Shown: piece by piece, positions 1 through 10,675 of the stretch | Layout of the letters: every line of letters starts with the position of its first letter | How positions within the stretch are numbered: position 1 is the first letter of the stretch | Source of the DNA: Adiantum capillus-veneris | Taxonomy: Eukaryota > Streptophyta > Polypodiopsida > Polypodiales > Pteridaceae | Reading direction: 5' to 3' | NCBI GenBank assembly: GCA_014529385.2 | Contig: CM043946.1 | Coordinates: 35,357,558-35,421,557 of the forward strand | Length of the DNA stretch: 64,000 nucleotides | Translations under genes and position numbers: made by a program | Notes under the pieces: model-generated | Told to the model about the DNA's origin: nothing | Seen by the model: only the letters and a program-made list of their open reading frames with translations | Databases searched by the model: none

Positions 1-927
1 ATTGTGGCACTTTGATTTTTTTGTTTTGTTTGTTTTCATCATTTTAATTTTGTAGCTTTGGGGGGTCATATAACTCTGATACACCTCCCCAGGCTCATCA
101 CACTAGTAAACTCCCTTTATAATACTTAAGCTAAAGGTCAATAGGGACTAAGCCCACTAGAAAGCCCTAGTACATTGACACAATGCTGCCTAAATCGGAT
201 TAAGAACTTAAAGTAACCAGTGATTATTAGGAAGTCATTCCCCATGGTATTAAGAGAAGATCTCTAACGCTTAACTTGGTCAAACTAGCTTAGTCAGACT
301 GCTTGATTTTTAAACCTAGACAAGTGATTATGACAAAAAATTACATTGAATTTAATGTTTGATACTAAGCAAATGCGCTAAATATTATGCTACCAATCAC
401 AATCAAAGCAGACAAACATAGATGCAAAAAAGATCAGGGGCCATGTTAATGGACAAGAAACACCTGTTTGTGTTGATGATCGCGCTTGATTTGAAAGTGG
501 ATGAGAGAAAGATTCCATGAAGGTCCAAATCCTAACCACAGCAACATGTTCCTGCACCCACGAGGAAACACAAACAATACCTCTAGGAGGCACATCAGTG
601 GGAAAAAGAACTTTGCTAATCACTCAACTCTAAAACAGAAACACTCCTATCGTATTAATTTTACCTACCCTCCATCACTTAAGTGATGAGGATCAAAGGT
701 GTTTGATGACATAGGTTTCTGTCTCAGTGTACCGGATGTGCATGTATAGGTCTGGGTCAATGTTTTGACTTTTATTGTGCATGCTCGTTCACTAATTTCT
801 CTTGCTCTTTACTCTTTTTTTTTTGTGAGTATAAGGCTTTATATATACATTCCCTAAGATTGGGAGATTGAGAGGTCAGGGAAGAAGGTTGGGAGGGGAG
901 TGAGTGAATGATGACTGTCAGCAAACA
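1..927 (-). other. 3' noncoding block of element A with LTR-like promoter features
   Basis: No coding frame is convincing. The block aligns along its length with 23137-24066 of element B. Its inner edge, read on the minus strand, begins TGTTTGCTGAC directly after a purine tract, as an LTR would. A TATA-type sequence at about 838-848 is identical in both copies (context ataaggctttatatatac). It does not match the 5' LTR at 7531-8103, so it is either an old captured LTR or a 3' UTR with its own promoter. Confidence 0.55.
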
Positions 928-939
928 CTCCCCCCTTCC
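928..939 (-). other. Internal polypurine tract of element A
   Basis: Minus strand reads GGAAGGGGGGAG followed by TGTT, 54 bases downstream of the tail-ORF stop. It matches the terminal tract of element B (GGAAGGGGGGAA, 22437-22448) at 11 of 12 bases although it is not next to the known LTR. Confidence 0.6.
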
Positions 940-993
940 TTGGGTAGATCATATCGTTTGAAATGAGCTCGTCACCCTTTGAAACCAATTGTT

Positions 994-1785
994 CTAGTTG
1001 GTAATGGGTAAGGATTTTTTCCAATAGTTTTCTATTACCTTAGGTGCCTCATCGAGTTGCAAGGATGGTAAGGTACTCTCCCAGGATCGAACTTGAAGTG
1101 GTTTATCAGGTGATTCTTGAACACTGGGAGGTGTGGATTGCTTTGTAGCTTCATGGAGGTCCACTATTATAGGTGGAGGCTGTGGAGAAGCTTTTACCTC
1201 TATGGATGCATTACATGAGGAGCTAGAAGCTTCATGGGACTCCCCCCTTCCTGAGCTAGGTGCAACAAATCGTTCTTTCTTTGGTACCCAAACTAGCCCT
1301 GGAGCGGGTGTGTAGCATTCTATGATTTTTTTCTTTCCACGATCGTCAATTTGTTTTGGAGCCACATGATTGGGCTCACATGGGTCAGGTGATAGGTAAG
1401 AACACAATCTACGTTTTGGCACCCAGATTTGATAATTTCCTTGATAGTAGCCTTGGGCTTCCAATAGTCGTTTAGGAATCCATCGTAATATTTTCTTAGT
1501 TTTCTTGGAGCGAGTGGGACGTTTCTTACGAGGCTTCTGTTTTTTAGCATTAGCCATGGTCGCTAAAGAAGCTTTAGGGACCCACTTGTATGTTTTCTTT
1601 GTTATATGAGGATGAGTCTTGTCAGAAGCTATATACATTGCTTGTAACATATTTAAGGGTAGTGGAATTTCATCCCCCTCAGGTGTTACCCAGGTCGTCC
1701 CCTTGTTTCCCCAAGTGTCTATGGTTGCTGCCAGGTGGACCCAATCGACATTGTCTGACTCAGCCATTCCGGGTAGGATATCCAT
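994..1785 (-). pseudogene. W-x-P-K repeat tail of the element A polyprotein
   Basis: This frame continues that of the protease segment: one in-frame TAG at 1837-1839 separates them, and element B has a sense codon (Q) at that point. The segment begins with a motif shared with the protease-RT linker of element C (LAATID in A, ILATLD in C). It then carries repeats built around a tryptophan and a lysine: KWVPK, RWIPK, IWVPK and VWVPK, spaced about 20-45 residues apart in a very basic context. The C-terminus is acidic and serine-rich and ends near the motif ENYW. There are no membrane segments. The function is unknown; the basic tryptophan repeats suggest nucleic-acid or nucleoprotein binding, which is inference only. 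Confidence 0.6.
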
Positions 1786-1836
1786 ATAAGGAGAGTTCTC
1801 CCCAATATCTGTGTCTTCGTTACACGTGTAACAATA

Positions 1837-2961
1837 CTATAATGGAGCTGAGTGAATTGTTGTGTCTAATAGATTATCAATGATGAATTTATTTCCTAGA
1901 GGATGCGTTCGACCACTTAAAAGATCAACTCGAATGACAGAGTCTTGGAACTGTAAGTAGACGTGGTTTTTGGACCAGTCATGCACCCTTTTTGCTTCCC
2001 TCATGAATGGACGCCCTAAGATCATCTCAAATGACATAGGATGCTTGGAAAAATCCATAACACTGAAAGTCTGCCTTACCTTGTGTCCCAAGACCTTGAT
2101 CCTGAGATCCTTTAGCATTCCAATAGGCGTAACAATAGATCCATTAGCCATTTTTACCACTACGCTTGTGGCTTCAAGGTGAGGTCTCCCCATAGACTCC
2201 CAACAACTCTTTGTCACCATGCTGACTCCCGCACCACCGTCAAGGACCCCCTTTACAATTAATCCTTTAGTAGTGATTGGTAGAGTAGCATTAGATTCAT
2301 CACCTTCAAAGTATTGCCCCAACTTGTTAACGGGTATTTCAATTACAGATTCATGTCCCGCTAGGTCAGATGGTGGTGCTAAATGTTCCTCATCATTCAT
2401 TACCGAGTCAGGTTTGTTCATATGTGAAAACTGTGGTAATCCGGCCTGTAATTCTCCATTGAGAAACGCTCGCAGTGCTAGGAATAATTTTGGATCTCCG
2501 TACAACTTAGATATGATAGTTGTACGTATTTTTGAGGACATGAAATCCATCAGCTTGGCAACATTTAATGGCATCTTGTGGGACGTAGGACCTTGACAAG
2601 AGAATGGTGAAGATGGAATCTCCACTTCCTCAAGGGGGTCGGGCATTCCCTCACCAAACATTCTCTCTAGTAGGAAAGGTGTGTGTCCACTTTCAGATGT
2701 CCTACCCTCACTCTCTTCCCGAATGATACTAGGTATAGCTAATGGCCTATAGTTCTTGTGAGGTTGAACTTGTGTGGGAAACACTGTGTCCGACATCTGG
2801 ATATGTTTGGGTTCAGGTTCTAATTTTCGTTGAGTTTCTTCCACCAAACCCCTCAGTTGTTGGACTCGTTCAATTTCCACTGTTGGGTTTGGATAGGTTC
2901 CAATCTTTCTCTTGCAATCCTCATATTTTTGTCTCTCGTGGCTTATCTTGGGGGTTCGCAA
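1837..2961 (-). pseudogene. Retropepsin-like protease segment of element A
   Basis: Single-domain aspartic protease of the LTR-retrotransposon type. The active-site motif is VLDGGAG where D-S/T-G is expected, and the downstream hallmark is MILGRPFM. A lysine-rich helical segment precedes it. The same DGG spelling is present in element B, so it was fixed in the family before the copies diverged or reflects a common inactive ancestor. The N-terminal end overlaps the preceding gag frame at 2921-2961, which marks a frameshift. The protease would normally process the Gag-Pol polyprotein. Confidence 0.75.
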
Positions 2962-5900
2962 CTAGGTGGTTTAACTTTAAATACTCTTTTGGTGTTCGTC
3001 GTAATTCCCTCTCGTGATCCTCCTCACTGGCTTTTTCCGTTGTAGTAACAGTTTTGGTCTCCATGGTCTCTATCGAATCTGAGTCATCCTCAGGGTCATT
3101 CATATACACGGGATCCTCTCCTGTCCCTATGTTAGTCTTTGAACTAGGTTTTGAGCTAGAAGCATTAAGGGATTTCTTTCTTCGTGTTTTCTTCTTTCTC
3201 GCTCGGCCAATGGATGCAGCATCTCTCTCTTCGGGGATGTAATTTTGCTTTTGGAGCATCGACCATGTGAGTGCATTCACTGGTGCTATGTTTGTAGTTG
3301 GTGGTGTCCCATCAACAATCTCTATTAAGTTCAATGGTGTGATTTTCGGTGCGTTTGGATTGTTAGGACACTGTGCGATCAAATGATCTATGCCACAACG
3401 ATTACAAGTGAGTATTGGCATTGCCAATGCACTCCCTTGACTTGTTTGCATTAGTGCAGCATTCTTTTGCATTCTAATGGGGCACTCAGCTACTCAATGT
3501 GGTCCACCACATTCGTAGCACTGAAGAGGTGGTCTCCTGGCAAAACTATTAATGTTTTGGCCTCTTGCTGCTAGCACAGTAGCTTGATATACCGGTTTGA
3601 TTTGTCCCCAATGGTCTTCCATATAGTACATGGGACACTCCTCAAGCATGTCGACTCAGCTACTCAATGTGGTCCACCACATTCGTAGCACTGAAGAGGT
3701 GGTCTCCTGGCAAAACTATTAATGTTTTGGCCTCTTGCTGCTAGCACAGTAGCTTGATATACCGGTTTGATTTGTCCCCAATGGTCTTCCATATAGTACA
3801 TGGGACACTCTTCGCAATCTACATAAGTACTAGATGACTCGCAACCTATTTGGTTCATAGGTGTAACTCTTGGATGAGGGGGTTGCGGTCCTAGCACTGG
3901 AGGTGGCAACGATGTGGTTTGGACCACATTTTGGGTTCTAGGGACCATGTGCTGTAATGGCAACTGTTGCTCCATGGGTGGGGTAGGCATCAATGCAGGA
4001 ACTCGAGGTGAGTCTGCCCAAGCTATAGGCGGTCTATTTTCCATGATGCGTTTAAGCATTAGGTAATCCTTCGCTTGATGGCCATACCTACCACACGCGT
4101 TACAAGTCCCGTTAAACTTTACTCTGAAAGTAGGACATTCACTCATAGTATGTGGGCCCAAGAAAATTGAGCACCATTGTTGCTCCCTTCTTGAATACAT
4201 ATGAGTGTTTTGTGGAGCACGATTACCCCTAAGGCTTTCTTGGATGGCCTTGGTGAGATCTGCCAAAGTCATCTCAAATATCGTTTGCTCTTTCACGATT
4301 GGCTTTATCTTCATTGGCTCATGCCCTGACGCTTGCGAGCTACTAGACTTCGGCTCGGCAGACACTCTTTCTCTTGCAATCATTAAATTATCCTCCAATT
4401 GGATTGCATTCATGGTGACTGCTTCCCAAGTAGTGATACCTCTAATGACTAGGCCATTATAGATACTTTCATGTCGTAGTCCCCTAATGAATCTATCAAG
4501 CAATTGGTTATTGCTGAATCGCTCGTTTGGATTGCATCGAGAATTCAAATTCTTTAGGCGGCTAATGAAGTCTCTCACGGATTCACCTTCTTCTCGTTGG
4601 GCTTTCTGGAGCTGAGAGGCTACACCCCAAAGTACTCCCTCTCGTATGTGCTCTTTCAAGAACAATCTCCTAAGAGTAGAGTAGATCGTTTTCTCTTCTA
4701 CTCGTAAGGTTCTATGCCAATCTCCAGCCTTTCCGCTTAGGGTCAAACTCAAAGCCTTACACTTATGTAGCTCATTGTGCTCTTCCAAGGAATCGCACAC
4801 ATGTTCAAAGACTTCCATATGCTTTCTAGAATCTCCGTCTCCACTGAATTTCTATGTGAGCTTAGGTACTTGAACTGCCTTGCTCCTAGGCTCTCTATTA
4901 GGTGCACTACGCATGTTTTCTGCAATAGAGCGACCGCTAGTTTGAGCAAATGCTGTCAAATCTCCTATTTGAGCAGGTATAATGGGTGTATGTGCTCCTG
5001 GAACCATATGTGAGATGGGAGTTGGCCTTGGCCTTGGCATACGCGCGGCTCTTGGGTCCCATATTTCGTATGGTGGTGTACCAGACGGTGGTCCAAAGTT
5101 TATAGGCGTGGCCCTAGGCATAGGGGGTGCCTGATATGGCATGTTATTATTAAATGGCATGGCTCCACTTGTATAAGAGCTTGGATAATGCCATTGTGGA
5201 TTGTAAGCTTTTGGAATAATCGGAGGTGTAGGAGCTACATGAGGCTGAGGTACGACAGGTGCACATGATTGATACATACATGTAGGTATAGTTGGGGGCA
5301 CTGTGCTACTAGGCATCGGCGCAGTATTAACAAATGAACTCCATGGTGTACTTCTTGTCATGCTCACCATTGGGATATGCATGGTAGCCATAGTGTCATT
5401 AAGAGAAAGATGAGCTAGATCTGGGAAGGTAAAGCTGCCACTTGTGGGCTCAGATTGTACTGAGGCTCCTAGCGAAACAACATATGGAGGATCAATGGGG
5501 CTCACTGGGGGAGTCTCCATTTGTGATAGGGTTGGTTGGTTGGCCTTTCCCGTATCCAAGAATCTCATTAGGCCTGTTGAAGGCATGTTGGTCCCTTTGT
5601 TCTGTCTTTCTAACTCGACAATCCTATGGAGGACTTTCTGTTGTTGCTCATCTATGCTAGTAGCACCCGATGTGGATTTTAGAACATCTAACCAACCCAC
5701 ATGATAGGTGTGTCCTGTGTACCGATCAGTTAAAGCTTCTGCTTGTAGGTCATACTCCCAATTTTCGTTTAGGAATATCCCATCTAGGCCTGGCGTGCTG
5801 GAGGTTTCCCTCAAAGTGGAAGCATTATTGCTCCCCATCGCTTGCCCCTCCGTGACTGCTACCTTGGAAGCACTCGGTTGCTCGGCTGGCATGATTGTTG

Positions 5901-6531
5901 TCACAAGAGCCTTTGCTTTCAGGGCTCGACTTTGTTCTATCCTTCGTAGGTTCTCAATTTCCCTCTCCCTTGTTGCTTGCATATAGCGTTCGATCTCTTG
6001 TACTTCGGCAAGACTCCTACCATCGGGTAGTAGAACCTCAGAGGGAAATAGTCCTAAAGGATCAGGAGGTGTAGTGGATGGAACATTCACATCCACACTC
6101 TCAAGAAGCATAGGGTCTATTTTAGGCATGAATGACAAATTTACTTCCCCACTCCCTTCATTTATTTCATTAACCGCATGTTCGGAGCGAGTAGCTCTAC
6201 TAAGGGTCTCTTTTAAGCGGCTAAACACGCTGGACCCGGGCCGTGGGTCCATGGCATGCATGTCTTGACTTGAACTATCAGGCTTTGGTGTAGGATACCC
6301 CTCCATGACTTCGTAGTCAGAGGAAGAATCACTAGACGCGATATGAGGATCTTGGGTCGCACTACCTTGAGTCCCGGCCGAAGGTCTAGAACCTAGGGTG
6401 GAGGAATAATGGGCGCCCGTGTAAATGGAGGCACTACCAATATGCTCGTGCTCTAACACTCGTCCAGAGCGTAGGTTCATATGACTTTCATCCCCTAGAA
6501 GTGTCAGTGAGTGCCCGTGAAGGCTGCTCAC
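2921..6531 (-). pseudogene. Gag of element A with up to three zinc knuckles
   Basis: The likely start is the methionine at about 6480, because the peptide from there (MNLRSGR) also opens the gag of element C. Long low-complexity P/S/T-rich stretches precede a Retrotrans_gag-type core around 4400-4850 (WHRTL, FLKEH, DFISRLKNL, LLDRFIRGL). Zinc knuckles follow: CNACGRYGH whose last cysteine has become Y, CYECGGPH broken by a TGA, and CNRCGIDH completed by C at 3400-3420. In-frame stops lie at 4852-4854 (TAG) and 3664-3666 (TGA). A 170-bp duplication then changes the frame. Gag would form the particle and bind RNA; this copy is dead. Confidence 0.75.
3484..3811. repeat. 170-bp-period direct duplication inside gag
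   Basis: About 158 bases at 3484-3641 recur at 3654-3811 with essentially no difference, separated by a short unrelated spacer. The duplicated segment includes the CYEC zinc knuckle. A 170-base period is not a multiple of three, so it breaks the frame. The near identity makes it recent. Confidence 0.9.
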
Positions 6532-7508
6532 CTAGTATTTTTGGGTGTTTTGCAACCCAAGTCTTTTTTTTTTTTTGTCCTTTTTTTTTTGACCCAACTA
6601 TAGAATAGAACGTATGATAGCTCAAAACGAGCGTCTCAATCAGAGGGACGTGCCGTGCTTTACAGCCCTCTGTTTGGTCACTTTATGCCCTCGGAATCCC
6701 TAAAACCGTCAATTTCTAGTAGGGAACTAGGCCCAAATTAGAAAGTCTAAGGGTGCAAGTGGGAAGAGAAGGGAGGAGAGTGGAGGACTTGCCCCACATG
6801 CTCTCGTTCCCTCTTGAGGGGGTAGGGTATATATATAAGAGTGAGTCTAGTATATATCATAAGACTGAGGACTGAGGCCTCGGCTTGGGCTTGGGCTTGG
6901 GGAATCAAAATTTTAGTGTAGCACCCTAGTCACTCGCGCTTAAATATTCATATTTTTTTAAAATATATATATATTTATTTATTTTTAGGCGACGACCGCG
7001 CGCAGTTTAGGTGACCCTTTCTTGGCCACACACACTGTCAACACCTACCTAACCTCTCTGCCTCTCTGTCAATAACTCACAGCTCACTACCTTATCTACT
7101 TACTAACAGTGCTGCTAACCACTAACTAATCTACTAACTAATCTGTTAACCACTCTGCTAACTGCTTACTGACAATGAGCTAACTGTCTACCTACTTCCT
7201 CTCTCACTACCTTGCTGTGCAAAGACTGTGTGTAGGCAAACCTTAACAGAAAACTGTGTACAGACTGTGTGCAAACAGAAATTGCTAGTTGTCTACCTAA
7301 TTACTCATTCACTGCAATCAAGCTAACGACTACTAATTGTGCAAACAGAAAACACAAGATTATGCAGAAATCACAGAACTTGCAGACAATACAGAAATTA
7401 ACAACTTGCAGAAAAATAACTCATTCCTCTTCCTCTTCCTCTTCTTTCCTACTACAAACAGCTCATAGAAGAAGCACAAAGAGCCTCTTGGGCTTAGTGT
7501 AGGGCGAT
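6532..7508 (-). other. 5' leader of element A
   Basis: Noncoding stretch between primer site and gag. It contains T-runs (6568-6590), a short TATATATA stretch (6827-6834) and a low-complexity block of ctaactaat-type repeats (about 7080-7170). None of the 24-base palindromes of element C occurs here. Confidence 0.6.
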
Positions 7509-7526
7509 TCCCCGGCAGCAGCGCCA
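7509..7526 (-). other. Primer-binding site, tRNA-Asp type
   Basis: Minus strand TGGCGCTGCTGCCGGGGA, four bases inside the 5' LTR. It matches the complement of the 3' end of plant tRNA-Asp(GUC) at 16 of 18 positions, judged from remembered tRNA sequence. This fixes the minus orientation of element A. Confidence 0.75.
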
Positions 7527-7530
7527 AAAA

Positions 7531-8103
7531 TGTGCGCTCCTTGCCGCACTGTCGAAGCAAGGGACTTGCCTAACACTGTGTGCGAGCCACAGACGGCTCC
7601 AAGCACACAACTAGCTTAACTAGTAAGCTCAAAAGAGGGCAATGGTGTGTCACTCACCGCTCTATGCTCCTGCCGTGGAGGATTCCTCGCCGCGAAGAAG
7701 GAGACACCGCTACGTCGCGCTCAACTGCTTCACCGCCGTCGTGCCGCCGCAATGCTCGATCACACACACACACACGCACACACACACTCTCTCTCTCTCT
7801 CTCTCAAGTACACACACACACTAGTACACAAGGAGATGGAGCAAGAGCACTCTTCTTGCATTGCACAAATGAGAGAATGAGGTTTTTAGGTCAAAATGGA
7901 CCTTTTATACAAGTCTGACCCATTCACACATGGACGCCCACAGTGGCCAGTCATTGTAAAACTGATGTAAAAACAAGATACGTGGTGCGCCTCTCATCGA
8001 CGATCACCTACACACTTATTGGACTGACAAGCGCGGTCCATGACTCAACTAATTAAATAAAAGACATCCGTCGAAGGTGATAGGGTGTCCGTGAGGGTTA
8101 ACA
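7531..8103 (-). repeat. 5' LTR of element A (573 bp)
   Basis: Bounded by TGTGCGCTCC on the plus strand and GGGTTAACA at the far end (TG...CA). Its relative is at 21837-22436, sharing blocks such as the aagggacttgcc region and the gaggattcctcg region. An (AC)n(CT)n microsatellite sits at about 7758-7806, as in the second copy. Flanking bases after 8103 begin atgtt; the matching target duplicate lies outside the window. Confidence 0.85.
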
Positions 8104-8240
8104 ATGTTGTAAATTTTGGTCTTGACTTGTTTGACACTAAAGGAGTTGGGATACAATTGCAAGAACATAGACGCAACTTGTTGAACAATAACATCATGAG
8201 TGTTGACAAGAGTATCTAGACATAAGGTAGCTTCTTTACT

Positions 8241-8798
8241 CTATACGCAACATTTACGTTTGGGCGATTGAACTCCACAAGGAAACCACAAAACACCACC
8301 ATGCAAGTTCAATACAACAAGAGTTGGCCAAGTGGATGAAGATGCACATTCAACAGTGCCAAAAGAGCGAACTTCACGCAAAACCTCACCTTGGTAAAAG
8401 CAGAGTTTGCACATTGTAGAGAGCAACTTACAAACCAAACTCACCAAGTGCACACTCAACATCATCGATGTTTGTCTGCTAGCTAAAAGCAACGACAAAA
8501 AATCTCTTTGATTAAAAGAAGGTGAATGCACATCTTTAATCCAAGGTTGCACCCATATTTTTAGAATGTCATCATTTTTTAATGCTATTTGTTCTACAAC
8601 AAAATCAACAACTTTTGATTCAAAACATTGCAAGAAAAGAGCCAAGTTAAAAATATGTAGCAAGCTTTGCAAAACTTCTTTGTTCTTTGGAAAATTACAA
8701 TTAAATATTGGATCAACATACATCCTTGTACCATCTACACACAAAATCATATCACACGCCATAGCCCAAAAAAGTGAACTCCTAAGCAAAGTGAAAAA
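8241..8798 (-). other. Open frame downstream of the OB-fold-like gene, status unclear
   Basis: After the TAA at 8799-8801 the same frame stays open for about 185 codons with a protein-like composition (for example VDFVVEQIALKNDD). Either the stop is a nonsense mutation and this is the true C-terminus, or it is 3' UTR. I recognise no domain. Confidence 0.3.
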
Positions 8799-10588
8799 TT
8801 ATGCGCCTTTGAATGCAGTAACCTGCCCCGCCTTGTCAATAGTAAACCAGCCAGATTTTTTGAAGTTGAGGAGCGAAGATTTTAACTCCACCAAGCTTTG
8901 ATCAAATAGATGCAAGAACGAACGAGAAAAGCCAAGAACAGAATCAACCACATCTCCTTGCAAAATGACAGAAACAGCCTCTCCGTTTTGAGGATATAAT
9001 TTGGTTGGCAACATTGGCTGTTTAATAATGGTAGTTTGTCTACCATAAGAGTAGAAAAATGGGTTGCTAGCTTGGCGACTCACATTCAAACCTTTACACA
9101 CCACATGAAAACTCCACATCCAACCTATTCACAATGACAATCTCCAAAGTTCCAAATACCTATCAAAGTAACAATGACCAATCAATAAATATAGATACAT
9201 TCTTGCTTTGCATGCATAAACACAACTATTACCTTCTTTCTGAAACCTAAGTTGGAGACTTTCTTAAGCAAGTATTCTTGGAAGATAGAATCCAAAGAGG
9301 AAGGGAGGGGACACAAGATAGTAGCATCAACCACACTAAGAGTGTTTGACAAGTGTTTGAAGACGTTGATGTTATGAGCAACACAAGAGTAGTATCCATT
9401 TTCCTTCACTTCATTTACCATAAGCTGATAGTCAAGTCTTCTTGTTGGGACAAAGAGAAGCTGCAATCAACATACAAACATGAGGAAAGATACAAACATG
9501 GTGCATAGAAGCTCGACCAAGACTTACACTAGCACGATCACTTGTCGATGGTCCGCCTGCCCCACAGTCAATCGGAAACTAGGAGTGCCATCACTTCTAA
9601 TTGCATTCTCTATCTTGACAATAATAAATGCAACTATTGAAACAAATTCAGCAACACTTGCACTTTGTGAGAGCAGCTCTTTGATTTTTTGCTCTGGATA
9701 AAGGTGGAGAGAACAATTAAAAGGCTCTGCTTTAACAACCAATGTTGCGGCATCTGCATACAAAGCCCACAAGCAAGTACCACCGTCCTTCGCAACAGAA
9801 CTTTTTACACAAGCCCCCTCAACAGACACAAAGTCATTAACACCAAAAGCCTCAAAAAACTCAAAGAGATAAATCTCAGTCACAACAAAGGTCACTATAT
9901 GGCGAGATTCCTTGTCAAGAAGGTCTGCACGCATGTATCTGCCAAAGTTAGACTTGGGAATTTTGTAAGTCCCATATTTAGATAAGACTTTGCCTTCTAA
10001 AGCAAATCTAAAATTGACACTCACTGACAATTCAGAGTTAGTCAAATTTCTTAAAGTAGGGGTTATAGCCAACTGTGAGTTGAAAGATTCAGCATTCGGC
10101 ACCTCTATGCCTCCATCTATGTTCTTAATCAGAGAAGATGAGAAAGAAGAATCTTCCAAACACCTAGAAGCTTTACCTAAAAAAAAGTGTAAGTGTAAGT
10201 CATGGACTTGAGTCTAACAAAGATGCACAAACAATAAGTATTACCTCTAACAGAGGTCAAAGCTTTTCTAATAGCTAGAGATGAAGCTTTGTTGAGTGTT
10301 CCTTTTGGGCTGAGTTTTTTGCTTAGTAGGGAACTTTCAGAGGATTGGTTTTTCTTTGGAGCTAAAGGCGAAACAGGAGCAACTATATTGCACTTCAAAC
10401 TCTCATGATGTTCTTTGGACAATGTGGGTGATTCCAAGATCACAGGTTCAGCCAATGAGAAATCATTGAAGCTTACATCTACAAAATTTACCCATGTCAA
10501 TGCTCTATGCCAAATGCTCAAGCTAATCACAGCTCAAACAAGAATAACTCAGAAAATGCATATACCAACCATCCATAGGAAAATCCAT
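8799..10588 (-). CDS. Host gene candidate: multi-exon protein with tandem OB-fold-like segments
   Basis: A spliced model holds one frame through five exons: 10588-10570, 10478-10245, 10176-9530, 9460-9247, 9124-8799. That gives about 479 codons ending in TAA, with introns of 91, 68, 69 and 122 bases. Acceptors end TTTTGTAG, TTTTTTTTAG, GATTGCAG and GTGAATAG. Donors are GTTGGT (weak), GTAATA, GTGTAA and GTTTCA (weak). The N-terminus is S/K-rich. Residues from about 130 to 330 alternate hydrophobic strands in the manner of two OB folds, with motifs such as GRYMRADLLDKE, GVNDFVSVEG and SFRLTVGQAD. This resembles single-stranded-DNA-binding proteins of the RPA1 or MEIOB type. The resemblance is by eye, and the weak donors leave exon edges uncertain. 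It is the only apparently intact non-transposon gene in the window. Confidence 0.42.
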
Positions 10589-10675
10589 TGGAATAGGCGA
10601 AGCGCAGGCTAAAACAAGAATAACTTAGAAAATGCATATACTAACCATCCATAGGAATATCCATTAGAATAAGGA
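10536..10675. repeat. 76-bp tandem duplication at the 5' end of the OB-fold-like gene
   Basis: The unit from 10536 recurs from 10612 with a few substitutions. Both copies include an ATG followed by a short MD-[FI]-PMD-like reading, so the predicted first exon exists in duplicate. Confidence 0.8.

Larger units (their letters stand above)
1..8103 (-). mobile_element. Element A: gag-protease-only Ty3/gypsy-like LTR element, cut by the left edge
   Basis: Read on the minus strand the order is 5' LTR (7531-8103), tRNA-Asp-type primer site, leader, gag with zinc knuckles, retropepsin, a W-x-P-K repeat tail, a purine tract and about 0.93 kb of noncoding DNA running off the window. No reverse transcriptase, RNase H or integrase lies between the protease and the tail, where elements C and D carry them. 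The 1-2700 portion has a diverged counterpart at 23137-25680 (element B), so this is a repeated family and not one deleted copy. The reading frame is broken by stops, a frame change and a 170-bp duplication. The 3' LTR lies outside the window. Confidence 0.8.

Noticed and set aside
7580-7918. Plus-strand ORF in the element A LTR
   Set aside because: It spans the LTR microsatellite, and the corresponding frame in the B LTR differs.
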